Part shown: positions 31,644-44,556 of the stretch, in pieces | Layout of the letters: every line of letters starts with the position of its first letter | Numbering within the stretch: the first letter of the stretch is position 1 | NCBI GenBank assembly: GCA_020746105.1 | Contig: CM036617.1 | Location: forward strand, 142,131,845-142,195,844 | Length of the DNA stretch: 64,000 bases | Direction: 5' to 3' | Source of the DNA: Trogon surrucura | Lineage: Eukaryota > Chordata > Aves > Trogoniformes > Trogonidae | Notes under the pieces: model-generated | Database searches by the model: none | What the model saw: only the letters and a program-made list of their open reading frames with translations | What the model was told of the DNA's origin: nothing | Translations under genes and position numbers: made by a program

Positions 31644-34600
31644 GAAAAGATGTTGGTCCAAAAATTGGGTACCACACAAAATTTGCGTGGTTTTGTGCAT
31701 TAATCACTTGGCTATATAAATTATTTCTTTGTTCTAATGATGTCTAGTCATGAACTGATGACTGGGGTGCAGTGGTGTTGTAGACTTCCTGTTTGTTTGG
31801 TTTTATTTAAATCCCAAATGCCTTTACTAGTATCTGATTCCAGTTACTTTTGTTGTCAATATTTGCACCTGTATTTCGATGAAGAATGTGAAGACTCAAC
31901 CCAGCTTTTAATAACGCACAGTGGGATAAATGTGGGAAGAGTAGATTTGTTTTGCATGTCATGGCTCTTACCTGTATGAAGAGAATTGTGGTGTTGTCTC
32001 TACAACACCTCAACTTGCCTCATCAACTTGCAGAATAAAACATCTGCAAAGGTGCAGATTAAAGATTTGATTGCATCGATTATTTAAAATCTAGAATAAA
32101 ATCAGGTGGATTTCCTGTGCAGTGACCCGACAGACGTGAGATAGATACAGGGGTGCCGTGCTGCAGCAGTAGGACTGATGTGAAAAAGGTTGATCCCTCA
32201 ATAAAGATACAGAAAACTGGTTGAGTGTGGGCTGTGCTAGCGTGTACCATCGTGACCAATGTGCAGCAGGGAAAGATAAGGATAGTGTGTACAGGACAAA
32301 AGAAAAGGGAGAAGTCATTAAATATTGACGGATCAAGTATACTTTTAGAAAAAGGGGAGAAACTGAGGATGTTTGTTTTCCGACCTCTAATCAATTAATA
32401 TTTAACCAGTTGGTCACGGGCGACTCATGTCTACTCTCTGCTGCTTGTAAATGCATTTTTAAGATGAAAGAAAAACAGGGTGATCGGTGTAACCGGGGAA
32501 TTATCTGGTAAATAAAAAAAGGAAAAATGTTTCTGGCAGGCAAGGTACTTGAATTGGCTCAGCATGAGACCCGGCAGGCAACTGGGGCTGGCGTGGGGAG
32601 AAATCCCACGGGTTGTGTGGAGTGAGGTCACGTCGGGGCCAGCCGAGATCAGCTTTAACAGTCGTGGAGCTGCAACCTCACGTGGTTGAGTAACTCTGGT
32701 GCGCGCAGACTGACGGCTGCGGTGGCTACATCATTCTCCATAAATCTGTCACGGAGCTTTCCATCTGGAAACATCTGGCACCGCGCTGGTTCAAACTGGC
32801 TGTCCCTCCTAGGTACTTCAGAACGAAGGAGACACTTAGCTTGGTGGTTAATCTTACCGAACTACGTTACCAAATCAGGTTCTGAATTCAATGCGGAGGA
32901 GATAGTGAGCGCCGTGTGGAATTTTTTGAGGTGCTTGGCTCTCCTATGAAGCGTCCCAGCCAGATTCACCGCTTTGCTTTGCTGAGGGACTTATCCCCGG
33001 GGTGTGTGGGGCAGGGTGGGAGGGCAGCCAGCGCAGCAGCGGTTGTTGGGGTGGCAGGGCGGCAGGAGCGGGGGTTCCAGCTGTCTGAGCTGGACCCGTG
33101 GACTTGCACCTCTGTGGCTTTTTGTACAAATATTTGTTATTTTGCTCTGCGATTCCCTATTTGGTTTAGCAGTTTTTCCAAAAGCAAGGGTGAATGGAAC
33201 AGGCTAAGCTAATGATGTGAGGCTTTTTTTTTTTTGGCCCCCTAAAAGCAGCAGAATTGATCTTTTCTTTGGAAAGCAACCATCGGAGAGAACTGAGGTT
33301 GAAAAAGATAAAAAGCGCTGGAGGGGGGTTCACAAACCTTTTGTTTAGAAATTGTTTTGATGCCGACTATTTTAATGCTTTTGGTTTCCCCTCTCCCTTA
33401 TTTTCTTATTTCAAGGGACTTAATGTGAAAACGAAATCTGTATTGCTTCTAATTTTTGACCCTGCTGAAATTTTTCAAAAGGCCAATCACAGACCATGCT
33501 GTGCTAAACAACCTCTTTATTATCCACATTGCTTGGCTTATTTTTCTCACTTATCAAAATAAGGTACAGTGAAATCAAGATAAGAGCGTATTATTGTATT
33601 AAGCCCTGAATATCAGAAAATAAACTAAAATAAATCTTGAGGTGCAGTTGAAACCCACAGAAATCTCCTCCTCCTCTGTCACTTCTCCAGCTTCCAGTCT
33701 GTACTACTATACCTTAAATGAAACTTGCAGTATGTGTGGGAGGATTCCTCTCTGTTTCAAGTCTCTGTGCATGTAAAAACAAAATAAATGTGACCTCTTC
33801 TCAAATGTTTTTCTCCTCCTGTGGCCCACCACACCGGTTACTTCTCCTTTGAGATATTTCCTTCACGAAATGGAGCCACAAATGCACACTTGCATGAAAT
33901 AGAAGGAATTTGGGTTGATGGCGTTTGGTTTTAGCAAAAAAAAAAAAGATATTTCCTAGTATGTGAATTCTCAAAAGCAGAAGTATTGCTCAGGCATGAG
34001 ATGGTTCAGGGAGGCTAAACTAACTGTGCTAAATTGTGTCATGGTACGCTTAATGTTTTTGATGTTTAAGACTAGTTATGGGGTTGTTTCTTGGAATTGA
34101 AGGCAAGTTGTGTATTTTACTGGTAGTACTCAGTTTATATTAGGTGTAGGTGAACCCAGTGTTTCAATAGGATGGAGGCTGGGAGGGGGAGCTGGCTTTA
34201 GCCTAACATTTACCAGTGCCCAGAAGGGTATTATTCAGGCTCTGTATTCAGCTTAGCATGTGAGGCTACAAACCAAGTACATCCTTGGTACTCATGGAGA
34301 GCTTATTATAGTAAAAATGAGAATGATTTACTTTCAAATATGTGGTGAAAAGTCTTTGGACCTCAGTCTAATAAAGTCTTTATGTGAGCCCATGTGACGC
34401 TTAGATAAATTCTTTTCTTCCAGAACTTCTAATGAAATAGACAAGTTTCTCCAAAGTGTTTAACAGATGGGCATTTTCCATGAGCAAATCTAGTGTGTTA
34501 TATTCATTGATGTGCTTCCACTGCTTTCACTCAGCAATAAATTTTACTTTTAATGCCCCCTCCAATGTGCTTCACTCTCCTTGTTAAAAGGGCAGTTTCT

Positions 34601-35411
34601 GGTGAGTGGCTGCAACGGGACCAACTCCGTGTGTGCGCTGGGAGCGTTTCCCATGAAGCCACCGAGGAGCAGACGGGTTGAGGAGCAGTCACGTTGCCAT
34701 CTCCCGAGCCACAGCGAGCTGTGTGCCTTGTGCTGTGCTGTGGTGGAGCAAGCACAGCAAAAAAAAGGAAAAGTAGGATGGGGGGGTGATGCAATGGAAA
34801 AAGAGGCTGGATCCCCTTTCTGAGCACAAGGGAAGGAATCCGTGCCAAAGACCGAGCTGTAATAGGCCATAACGTACCGATGTCGGCTGTTCTGTGAGTA
34901 CGTTTCCGCTCCCTCTGCATAATGGTAAAATAAGGTAATGTCTCCAGTCACAAACTCATGCTACTCCATTGTCTGTTTAAAACTGTGTCAGTGTAATTTA
35001 AGGGAGGGGCAAGAGTTCTGCTGGTGAGAACTTATGTGCTATTTTATTAAATGTTAGTATTTTGCTCAGAGCTATTGCTATCCCACTTTACTTTCTCAGC
35101 TGTGGGACATTTTCTCCTGAAATTAAGCCAGGATGTGCTCACTTGCACAGAGCTGTGTGCAAATACCTTTTTTTCCCTTGAGTGTCAGTTATCAAAGTTT
35201 GGAATCCGCTGTACCTAACTTATACATAATTTTGTTCATTTAATGTATTAGACTTGTTCCAGCCAAAACATCAGTCATGAAACACAGGGATAAGAAATTT
35301 TTAAGCTTGAAAGAATCTTTTCTAATTCTACTACAGGAAGTGTAATAAATGACCTTAAAGTAGTGTGTTATCTCATGTTTATACTAAACTTCAGCTCGTC
35401 ATTGTCTTCCG

Positions 35412-35423
35412 CCCCCCCCCCCC
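35412..35423. repeat. Poly-C run (12 C)
   Basis: Uninterrupted run of 12 cytosines in the intron. Confidence 0.9.
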
Positions 35424-35970
35424 TTCTTACAAAGGGAATAAACATCTTTGATAAGCAAGGATCAGAGAGCTGAAAGACTCCCATGTTCACATGTGTGCCT
35501 TTGGCCTTTCTTTTTTTTTTTTTTCTTCACAGTGACATTTTAGATCTTGCCTACCTGAAGAGGCTTATCTTTAAAATAACACTTTGCATCAGGATGCATA
35601 GTGGTGGAAGAGCAGCTGCTCCCTGGGGAGCTTTCTGTAGTTCCAGGGACACTCAAAGCCAGGGCTGCTGCTGCTGGAGGAGCCAGGTCCTCTTCTCCTG
35701 GGCTGCTCCCCCCAGGTGCTGGTGCAGGTATTTGCTCTTGTCAAACAGGGCAGGGAACGAAGATGCGCTATTCTAAAAGTGGTACTTCACACTGACGTGC
35801 AGGCCATGGTTTTGTTGATATTTTGGGGCCGAACAGATTATTTCTTATCAGATTAGGTTCACTGGTGGGTTTGGTGGTTTGGCTTTGGCTTCAACAGTGA
35901 ACCTTTGAAATGAGACCTGAGATTTCTGATTATGTCGTTTTGCTTAATGAAAAAGCAAAAAGTTAAGTGG

Positions 35971-36047
35971 CTGGTTTTGGGGTTTTTTAACATTAAGTAA
36001 AAATGAAACTGGTTTTGTTTTTCTTTTCAGCATTAAGTAAAAATGAA
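35971..36047. repeat. Tandem duplication, two units of about 38-39 bases
   Basis: Each unit begins ctggttttg and ends cattaagtaaaaatgaa. The middle differs (ggggttttttaa against tttttcttttcag). The second copy has acquired a polypyrimidine-CAG that looks like a splice acceptor, but the frame after it closes at once. Confidence 0.85.
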
Positions 36048-36853
36048 TCATCACGACTTCTGCACCTTAGAAAGCAGTAATTCAAGTGACAATGCCAACA
36101 TGTTTTTGTTTTTTTCTTTGCCTTATACTTCTTTAACTATATGTTAACTGTAGCAGACTAGCAATAGGCCCTGATGTTCAAAATTGCCTCAAGTTACACC
36201 GTAGCAGCTTTTAATTCAGAGTTGAGATAACAAGATGTCCTCAGTACTCTTGTCCTTGGAAGGACACTGTTGTGTCTTTATTAGAAAGACCTCACAGCAG
36301 GATGATACCATGAAAGACTGTGGGATTTTAAAGACATATGCTGCCTAAATGAAGGTAGGGGTTAATGAATTGTAAAATGTACATTTTAGCTTAAGGGAAT
36401 GCCTTATATTCGCATTCTCATGTGAAGTGGCAGTGTAAAGATACTCTTCTGTTCAGGAAGGCAAACTGTCTAAAACTAAAAAGGGAAAAAGAATGTTTAG
36501 ATTGATTCTTTGCTCTTATAATGTAGAAGGCAATTAATTGCTGTAACCTCAGAGAGCTCTGCTCTTTTCAAGTGTCATGGAGGAGTTTGGCATGATATTA
36601 AATATACTTGCTATGTAGATAGTTGTGCACTCTAAAGGTGACGCTGTAGCTAATGGATATTTTTAATACCCATATGGAGGGGTTTGTGTTTAACTCCTGT
36701 GCCCCCTGCTTTGGGATAGTAACCACAGAAAGCTGTTAGAAACCTATTAGAAAGCTATTATGTATTAAGAAACATGTTCCTCAGGTGAAATAACTTACAG
36801 ACCTTTAACATACCTCTGGTATGTTTTTATTTCGGCATGTTGGCATCTTAGCA

Positions 36854-36924
36854 GTGTGTGTAAATATATGTTTGTGTGTATATACATGTACATATACACA
36901 TATGTGCATATATATATGTGCACA
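36854..36924. repeat. TG/TA/CA low-complexity repeat
   Basis: Imperfect alternation of tgtg, tata, cata and tgca motifs over about 70 bases (tgtgtgtatatacatgtaca, tatacacatatgtgcatata). Alternating purine-pyrimidine DNA of this kind is length-variable. Confidence 0.85.
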
Positions 36925-37474
36925 TTTTTAATGTTTGTGGTAGGTTAGATAAAACACTGCAGGATGCAGAGAAGCAGATAATCTGTGCGCTAGAGCAAAT
37001 GGTCCAAGACTCTACAGCTTGTCTAGTTCTGACTGTTTAGGTATTAGTAACAGTAAAGCTTATTGCTAGCTAGACTCGTGCCTTCCTTGTAGAAGGATAT
37101 TTTAAAAAGACTTTTGTGTACAAGCTTTGTTTAACAGTAAATGCTAATATCTTCAAGAGTGATGAGTGATGCTGTTTTTCGGATACTTCGTTTTAATAAT
37201 GTCTTTAAACGGTCCTAAAATAAAGGCTGCTTTCCCCAAGCTGCAACGCTTTGTGGTATCCTAGGAGTGAAAGTATCTCTGGTGTCTCAGGCTGCAGCTT
37301 GATGTGTGTTGTAGTAGCAGATGTGAAGCTTGAAGGGGTTTATGCTGCTGGTGGTTGCGGGTCATCATCCCAGTAGCATGGCCGGTAGGACAGGGCTGCT
37401 ATAGGAGCCTCTTGCACAAGGCAGGCCCAGCTGACCCAGCCTTGCACTCCTGTTAGAGTAGGTCCTGCGCTCTC

Positions 37475-37498
37475 CCCTTCTTCCTTCCTTCCTTCCTC
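37475..37498. repeat. (CTTC)n microsatellite
   Basis: Short run of CTTC units (cccttcttccttccttcctt and on) in the intron. Confidence 0.85.
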
Positions 37499-40400
37499 CC
37501 ACTGCTCCTGACCTGGTGGACCTGCAGTGAACTGAAGCAGTGAAGGCAGACGAGTTTCCTCCTGGACTGGAGAGTGTTGTTGATTCGTGGAGGAATCTAA
37601 TGAATACCGACGAGGATGGGACCACCAAGTCAGAAGCACAGGGGTGATGTGAGGGAAGAGGACACTTACTTTTGGTGGCTGTAGACTGTTGGACTGGCTC
37701 AGCTGGTGGCTTTTACTGGCAGGTAAGAATAACTAGGGGACTGTATGCTGAAACATGTAAAGCAGACTCCTGTGGTCTGTTTTGTTGTCTCTACTTGTGG
37801 GAACAGTCAAGTTAAAAAGGGCTATTTTAAGGACATATTAAACTACTGCAGCCTGTGATTCAGTGACTATCAGTCCCTGGCTTCAAATACAAATCAACAG
37901 TAATTGCATAGTTGTTTTCTGATGCCTTTGAAAGGAAACTAATTCTACAAAATCTATTATCTGAGCAGCAATCCAGTGGATGGCTGAACATCTAATCAAT
38001 TCCTGTGTGGCAGGGATGCTTGGAAATATAGTTCAGAAATGTTCTAGATCCTTCATTTCTTAATAGAGGGATCAGACTAGTGCATTAGTTTTGCTTGTTC
38101 ACTACATCTAGCAAACCAGCACCTCCTGGAGGATTTGGAAAAAATAAAATAAGGAAATACGCTGATTTTTTTTTTCTTTCATAAATGAACATTTGATTCC
38201 TATCAAAATGACATTTGTTGCCTTGAAATTGTATAACCCTCTTGTATTAAAGTGAGGCAATCACTGAAGAACTGTGGGTTTAAAGGGTATTTTCTCTGAG
38301 AGCTTGCAGAAAGCAAAATTTCTCTGGTCTGTGCAAGCCAAGTGCTTGGCGTGGGCTCTGCCTGCAGGATGGGTGTCATGGGGATTGTTGTTCACTTCTT
38401 ATGTGCGGGTTGTAGTTTGTTTGCCTGTGCTGATGGATGGGAGAACATTAAAATGATGCTGTACACGACTGGAAAATTCTGAATGCAACGACTGATGGAG
38501 AGAGGTTGATGTCCTCTCCAAGGCAAAGTGAGACAGTTTGGCTCCTTAGGGTCAAGTTATGCAATGTGGCTTGAGCTGATGTAATAGCTCCCTCCTGTCC
38601 TAAGAAGGAGAATACACTGCCTCACATTCTTCTTCTCCGTGTTGTTCTCCCCCACACCCATTCATTCTCATTGAGTTTTGACATTTATCTGACCTTGTGT
38701 GAAGCCAATTTGTCTTGCTAACCTGGCAGAAAACTTTTTGTGCCAGGTTAAATTTTCCAACATTAATAAGCTGCTTTGGCTTACTGCTCTTATCAGACAA
38801 GTGCCAGGGGTTGGTACAAGAGAGGAGGTAAATGCAGGGCCAGACCTTTCTGATAATGAACTATTAAGAGTGAGCTGATACGGCTTCATGCCAAAGCTTT
38901 GCTCTTGCAGCACTTCAGCGAACGTTTCTGTGTGATGACCCAGGCCCTTCCCACCTTTCCTTTGTGCTGGCTCCAGCACTTGTTTGGATGAAACATTTCA
39001 GCATCTAAGCTGGCTTGAAACAACGTCTGCAGGTGCTATTAAAGAGCTTTACCCGTTTTGGTGAGACGCAGGTTTCACAGAGGACTTCGACTCCCTGCTG
39101 GCATTAGGCTGGCAGGCACATACTGGCATCACATTGGCACGCCTGTGTCATGCTGCCTGCCCCCGGATCCTGCTCAGAACTTCAGGTGCATCTGTCCCCT
39201 CAGGTGAAGCCATGCCTTCCACGTCTGACTGCAGCATTTGATGGTTAAAATTGGCCTAATAGATTGTACTTCTGCCATTTATATTGTCACTCACATGTAT
39301 ATGGACTATTTTGGCTGAGCTGTTTGATTATTTTTTTTTTTTCTGTTCCAGCAAACTGCAGTAAGAAATTTGGACCCAACAGCAAGTCTCTAGTGGAATA
39401 AAATTAGGTCTTTTTTGCCATGACTGCAATTGTTCTGGATATCAAAGACCTACTATTTTTTTTGTTTTGTTTTTAAAGTCATTGAATAGTCTGTTCATTC
39501 TTGGCTGTTTTCTTCTATTCCTCCTCCTCTCAAGTGGTTGCACAACTTGACATTAAAATCAATAATTCCTCATTGATAATTGCTCTCAGGCTATGACATC
39601 AGGATTTTCTGGAAATATAAATTCGTAGTGCTGATAGCAGACTATATGATTTCATTCTGGAAACTGGCCAGTACAGTTGGGCTCCCTGATGTACGGAATG
39701 CAAGGGAGGAGATGATATGTTAGTGCACATATGTGCCTGACGCATTCAGCTTGTGTTTTCTATTTTGTGTTATTGGAACTGCTGTGCTACAAGGGCACAT
39801 CTTTAATTCACGTGTGCTCTGATAAAACCAGAGCATCTCCTTGCTATTAATTGTTAGAATATTTTGTTGTTCTGATTTAGCTGTTTTCTGTTTTCTGCCT
39901 TTGCATTATTTATTTTTGTCTGGTGGAGTGAATTAATTGCTTCTTAAAAATGCTGCTGCAAGGATTAGTCTGCCGCAGGTGTTGTAATTCTCACCTTTCT
40001 GCAGTTCCTGGTAGCTTAACTTGCGGGTTTCAGAGTCTTGGTGCGGTTATGCTGAGGCAACGCTCTGCTCTCAAGCAGATGTGTTCAAAAAGATTATCAG
40101 GAACATTCTTCGTTTGCATGTGGGCGGAGTGGGCTCGGTGTACAAGTGAGAAAGACCATGGCAGGCAGCTCTAGGAGTTAGGAATTGCAATTAGATGCTG
40201 GAACAGTTGACAACAGGATGCTGATGGGGCCAAGAATTTAATAAGGTTCAAAAAGGAGTTGGATGTTTGCTTAGGGGTTAGGAATAGAGGGAGTTGTCAG
40301 AATAAATGATTACCAAGCGTTTTGGAGGGAGTCTTAAACCTTACGTTTTTGAGTCTGCTGGTTTCTAGGTATCAGGCTAGGTTACCCACCTTCTGCTGAT

Positions 40401-41693
40401 TCTAGGGCTCTTATTATTGCAGGTGAGATGCAGGACAAGACAGACCTCTGGTTAGTGATCCACTTCAGCAGTTCTGTGTTGAGAAAACTGTGCCAGAGGC
40501 TTTGGGGGACTGGGAACATGACGTCTGTAGGTTCGGCTCGCAACGCGGTGTCCCCTTGGTTTCAGGCATTTTGGGGGTGGACTGTTTGTGGTAAGGGAAG
40601 ATGCGTGCACCTTTCGCAGCAGGACCATTCCCATATAAACTCCCAAAGTGCCTTGGTGAGGAGTAATGTGTGTTGGGGGTGGACTTTTAGACAGCGCAAG
40701 GCAGTGTCGGGGAGACTCGAACCAAACCAGCGAGGCAGAATCATTCTTGGCTAGTAAAGCTGTAAAGAGTATCGCAGAGCTCAGGCTGTACACTTCCTCC
40801 GGACCCAAACCTGTATCTTTTGCAAGAGGCTGCACTGGGCTTCACAGCAGTGTCGACTCATGCCTCTTCACAAAGCTGCTTGTTTTTAAACATGTTTGTC
40901 TCGCATATGCACTGTACACACCTCAAGCACTGCAGTGGTCTTTGGGGAGTGGCATGAGCACAGCAGGTTTCATCTCCTGATGTTCCAGCTGGCTCGCCAA
41001 GTTCACTTTTTGCTTAAGGCTGGTTGAAGTCAGTCTTGTTTTCCCTACTCCCTTGTGGTATCCCTGCCTCTCATGCAGCCAGACAGGGAGTGGAGCCAGC
41101 TGAAAGCTTAACTCTACCCTCTCTAAAAATAACACTAGGTTTCCTCAGTCTCAGTTCTCTGAACTAGCTTTCCACCTGGCTGTGAAAGCACAAATGACAA
41201 TGTAAAGGAGAGGTCAATATGATGTGGCCAGTTGTCTGTTGGAGTGTAGGGCAGTGGGTTTGACTTAAGCTGGCTTACCCTAAGTGCTGAGATTCTGTAT
41301 TTCCCCCTGCAATCCTAAAAAGAGATGCAAAGCAGAAGCAAGTGGTAGGTTTATCTCCCCCTCACACCATTTTTTTTTTAAGAAAGAAACTTTCAGTCTT
41401 GGAGCTTAGACTTCCATGAACTATCTTCATCTGCAAAGAGGTTATTTATTTTGCCTCCAGTTTTAAGATAAAAGAAAATTGGTGAAAAAAAATCTGTGGG
41501 TAAATCCCAGTGTTTTCTAGATAATAATGAAGAGAATTTTCATATTCTTCCTATGTTTGCTGGAAAAAGTTGTGATAATTGTCAATGAATGCTTATTGAT
41601 GTTCTCCTTCTCTAGTAGCAACGTAATTTGGGAGTTAAATGGTAGTGTCTTAAACTACGCCTCTACCAGTTTTCTTTAGGCTATACAGCTCCG

Positions 41694-41720
41694 TGGGTGG
41701 GTGGATGGATGGATGAATGA
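41694..41720. repeat. (GGAT)n-like microsatellite
   Basis: gtgggtgggtggatggatgg followed by atgaatg: an imperfect tetranucleotide repeat of GGTG and GGAT units. Confidence 0.8.
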
Positions 41721-43504
41721 AAGAAACCTTTCAGCATATGGTATGATGACTGTTGAGAAGTTTGCATTTGTGGGAAGTCACTATTTTTTTAATCCTTTGA
41801 GTGACATGAGTGAAAGACAATGTTACCTTTAGTGAAGCATGGTTAATGCCAGGAAACTTAAGAGTTCATCTACATTGTGACTTCTGTGCTGCAGCCCTAG
41901 GTGAGAAGCGGTTAGTTTCTCCAAGCAAGCGTTTTCTGCCCGGTGTCTTTCTGTGTTTTGAATCTGTCTCGATATCTGGCAGTGGTCGGGTGAAGGTTAA
42001 CGCCTGGGTTGCAAACTGCTTGCTGTCTTCCAGGCTCTCTGTTGAGATCACCTCTCTCTCTAATAGGACTCTTGCAGTGAAACCTGGAGCATGTACCCTG
42101 CTGTAAACGTAACTACTCAGCTTGTATTCCACTTGGTTAAACCAGGATAGTTTGGTTAAAGAATGCAGAGAAATGATGAAGCAGCTCTTGCAAATGATAC
42201 AAAGACTTTTTTTTCTTTTCTGGTCTCAAAACCAGAAGAGCCTGCAAAACATGTTTTACAGTTTTTGGCCTGCTGGAGAAGCGAGTGTATTCTTAAAGAC
42301 TGAAGGTATTAAAGACTAAAGCTATGAAGTTTGGCGTGCTCTGGGAGGGTAGAGGTTGGGGTAAATGAGGGGCTTTCTGACCTGGAGCTTGGAATGCTCT
42401 TGGTAAAGTGGGCTAGAGAGAGGCTTCATTTAAAGGAGGGGAAGGCAAAGCTGCTTCTGTTAAAGACAAGCTCCGCGTGGTTGGTTGTTGAAGCCAGTGG
42501 ATGCAGTGGGAGAAGTTGCGTGAGTGACCTCGGGGAAGCGTTCCTGTGTACTGCAATTCTGGATGGTAGTCAAGCATAATTTTTAAGAACTTATGTGGAC
42601 ATCACAAAAATTGTAAGTTGAAACACCTGTGTTTTACTGTAGTTACCTCTAAGGAAAGATTTGATGTGGATTGAAGTGTTCTGGTTGAATGAGAGCTACT
42701 TTTATCAGCCTCAGGCACTGAAGACTTGCATGATAACCACAAAAATTGGCACTTAGGAATGTTGATTTTAGACAAAAAAATCAAAAAACAAATGAAGAAG
42801 TATGGGACGAACATGTGTTTCCAAGCTTTTTGCAGCTAACATGTCTAAAAACATAGGAGACAGTCCTGTAACTTTGCTCGTGCTGTAAGGAAAAACAACA
42901 CATGTGAAACTTGCAGTGCAGTTATGGAAGTAGCACCGAGTCGAAACATTGGGGGTGAGTGTGTGCGTGCGTACATTCACACATACAACAGTAATTACAA
43001 TAGCCTAGAATTCATGTCCCAGCCACAATGATGTTGCTCCATTTTTCAGTAACTGAGAAAGGAATTTGGCCCAGTGAATGAATTTGAAACGCTCTCAGTT
43101 GGCCTGAGTGATCCAGAAGCATTCCTTCATGTTATAAGAAACATGTGCGTTTTATGTCTGCGTGCAGTGATTGCTGTATACCAGAATGAAAATGGAGCGC
43201 TCCTTGCTGCTGCTGCTTCTCTAACTCAGACTTGACTTGACTAGTTTGCATTAACCAAGTGAGATAAAAAAGGCACAGTGCAAGCACTGAATTAGAGCTG
43301 GATGCAAGTGAAAAGTCCTGTTCTGGTAGCAATTCTTCATAGCTCTCTATCAAAAGGATATGGTATGAGCCTACAACAAAGGGATAATGTGCAGAGTAGT
43401 TTTACAATGTTCTTTAAGAGTAGTAGGGATTATGTTAGTACTGTTTACAACATATCAGTGCCCTTATGAAGCGTAATTTTTGTCTTTGCTGGTTGCTCAG
43501 AATT

Positions 43505-44556
43505 GCTAAGGGTGGCGGGTGCCTCTGGAGACAGCCAAGTCTAATTCCCCTGTTCAAAGTAGGGTCAGCAAGAGTGAGTTGCCCAGGACCCTGTGTCGTT
43601 GGGTTTTGAGGATGTCTGAAGATGGAGACTCTGTGGCCTCTCTGGGTGACCTGTTCCAGTGTTTGATCACCTTCGTAGTAAAACAGAACAAAACATGCTT
43701 ATGTTCATGTGGAATTTTCAGTATTTCAGTTTTTGTCCGTTACTTCTGGTCCTTTTGCTGCATAGCTGGGAGGAGCCTGGCTCCATCGTCTTTACTGTCT
43801 CCCATCAGCTCCTGATCACAGATTGGATTCCTCCCCTAGCATTCTCTTCTTGAGACTGAGCAGTTCCAGATCTCTCAGCCTTACCTTGTGTGACAGATCC
43901 CTAGCCCCTTAATCATCTTTGTGGTCCTTCCTGGACTCAGGCCAGCATGTCTATGTTGTACTGGGAAGCCCAGCACTGAACACGTTAATGTAAAGGTAGC
44001 TCCTCCAGTGCTGAGCAGAAGCAAAGGATCTCGTGCCTCCATCTGCTGGCAACTCCACCCTGTGCAGCCCAGGATCTGTTGGCTGCTGGCTCATGTTCAA
44101 CTTGCCATCTACCAGGACTCATGAGTCCTCCTCTGTGAAGCTGCTTTCCTGCCAGCTGGCCCCCAGCGTGTGCTGGTGCTTGGGGTGATTCCTCCCCAGG
44201 TGCAGGGCTCTGCATCTCTTGTTGCTGAACTTCACGAGATTCCCATGAGCCCATTTCTCCAGCCTGCCAAGGTGCCTCTGAATGGCACTGCAACCTCCTG
44301 GTGTTACCAGCTGTTCCTCCTAGTTTTGTATAACTGGAAGGTTTGCTGAAGATGTGCTCTGTCCCATCACCTAGGTCGTTAATGAATGTGTTAAGCGGTG
44401 TTGGCCCCAGTATCGCTCTCTGGAGTGACACCACTAGTAACTGTCCTCCAGCTGGACTTCTTGTCTCTTATCGCAACCCTTGGAGCCTAACAGCTCAGCC
44501 AGTTTCCAGTCCTCCTCGCCTTGCTCATCCAGCCCGTGTAGAGGTTTTATGAGGTT
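43505..44556 (-). mobile_element. Old, roughly 1 kb CR1 LINE copy with decayed ORF2
   Basis: Read from left to right this is an antisense CR1. It starts with the 3' region (gttcaaagtagggtcagcaa, gggttttgaggatgtctgaa, gacctgttccagtgtttgat) and runs into the reverse-transcriptase region. On the minus strand, recognisable pieces include GPTPLNTFINDLGDG and YTKLGGTAG. The segment normally reading F-A-D-D before TKLGG has become PSSY, so the catalytic aspartates are lost. Several frameshifts break the reading frame. It extends further 5' than the other CR1 copies here and is the oldest-looking. It lies antisense in the BORCS5 intron. Confidence 0.88.

Larger units (their letters stand above)
31651..43504. 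other. Intronic stretch without recognised genes
   Basis: About 12 kb with no LINE, LTR or exon that I can identify. It includes GC-richer patches at 32550-33120 and 34580-34900 and a C12 run at 35412-35423. It also has a 38-39-base tandem duplication at 35971-36047, TA/TG low complexity at 36854-36924, a CTTC run near 37475-37498 and a GGAT run near 41694-41720. Open frames of 100-133 codons (for example minus 34531-34951 and plus/minus 40428-40835) overlap each other on both strands and are not recognised. Confidence 0.5.

Noticed and set aside
34531-34951. Overlapping 129- and 133-codon minus-strand frames
   Set aside because: Two frames of similar length on the same strand, plus one on the other, in a GC-richer patch. 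None is recognisable.
43985-44434. 149-codon minus-strand frame as a gene
   Set aside because: It starts with CR1 reverse-transcriptase motifs and then runs out of frame through the rest of the same decayed LINE.
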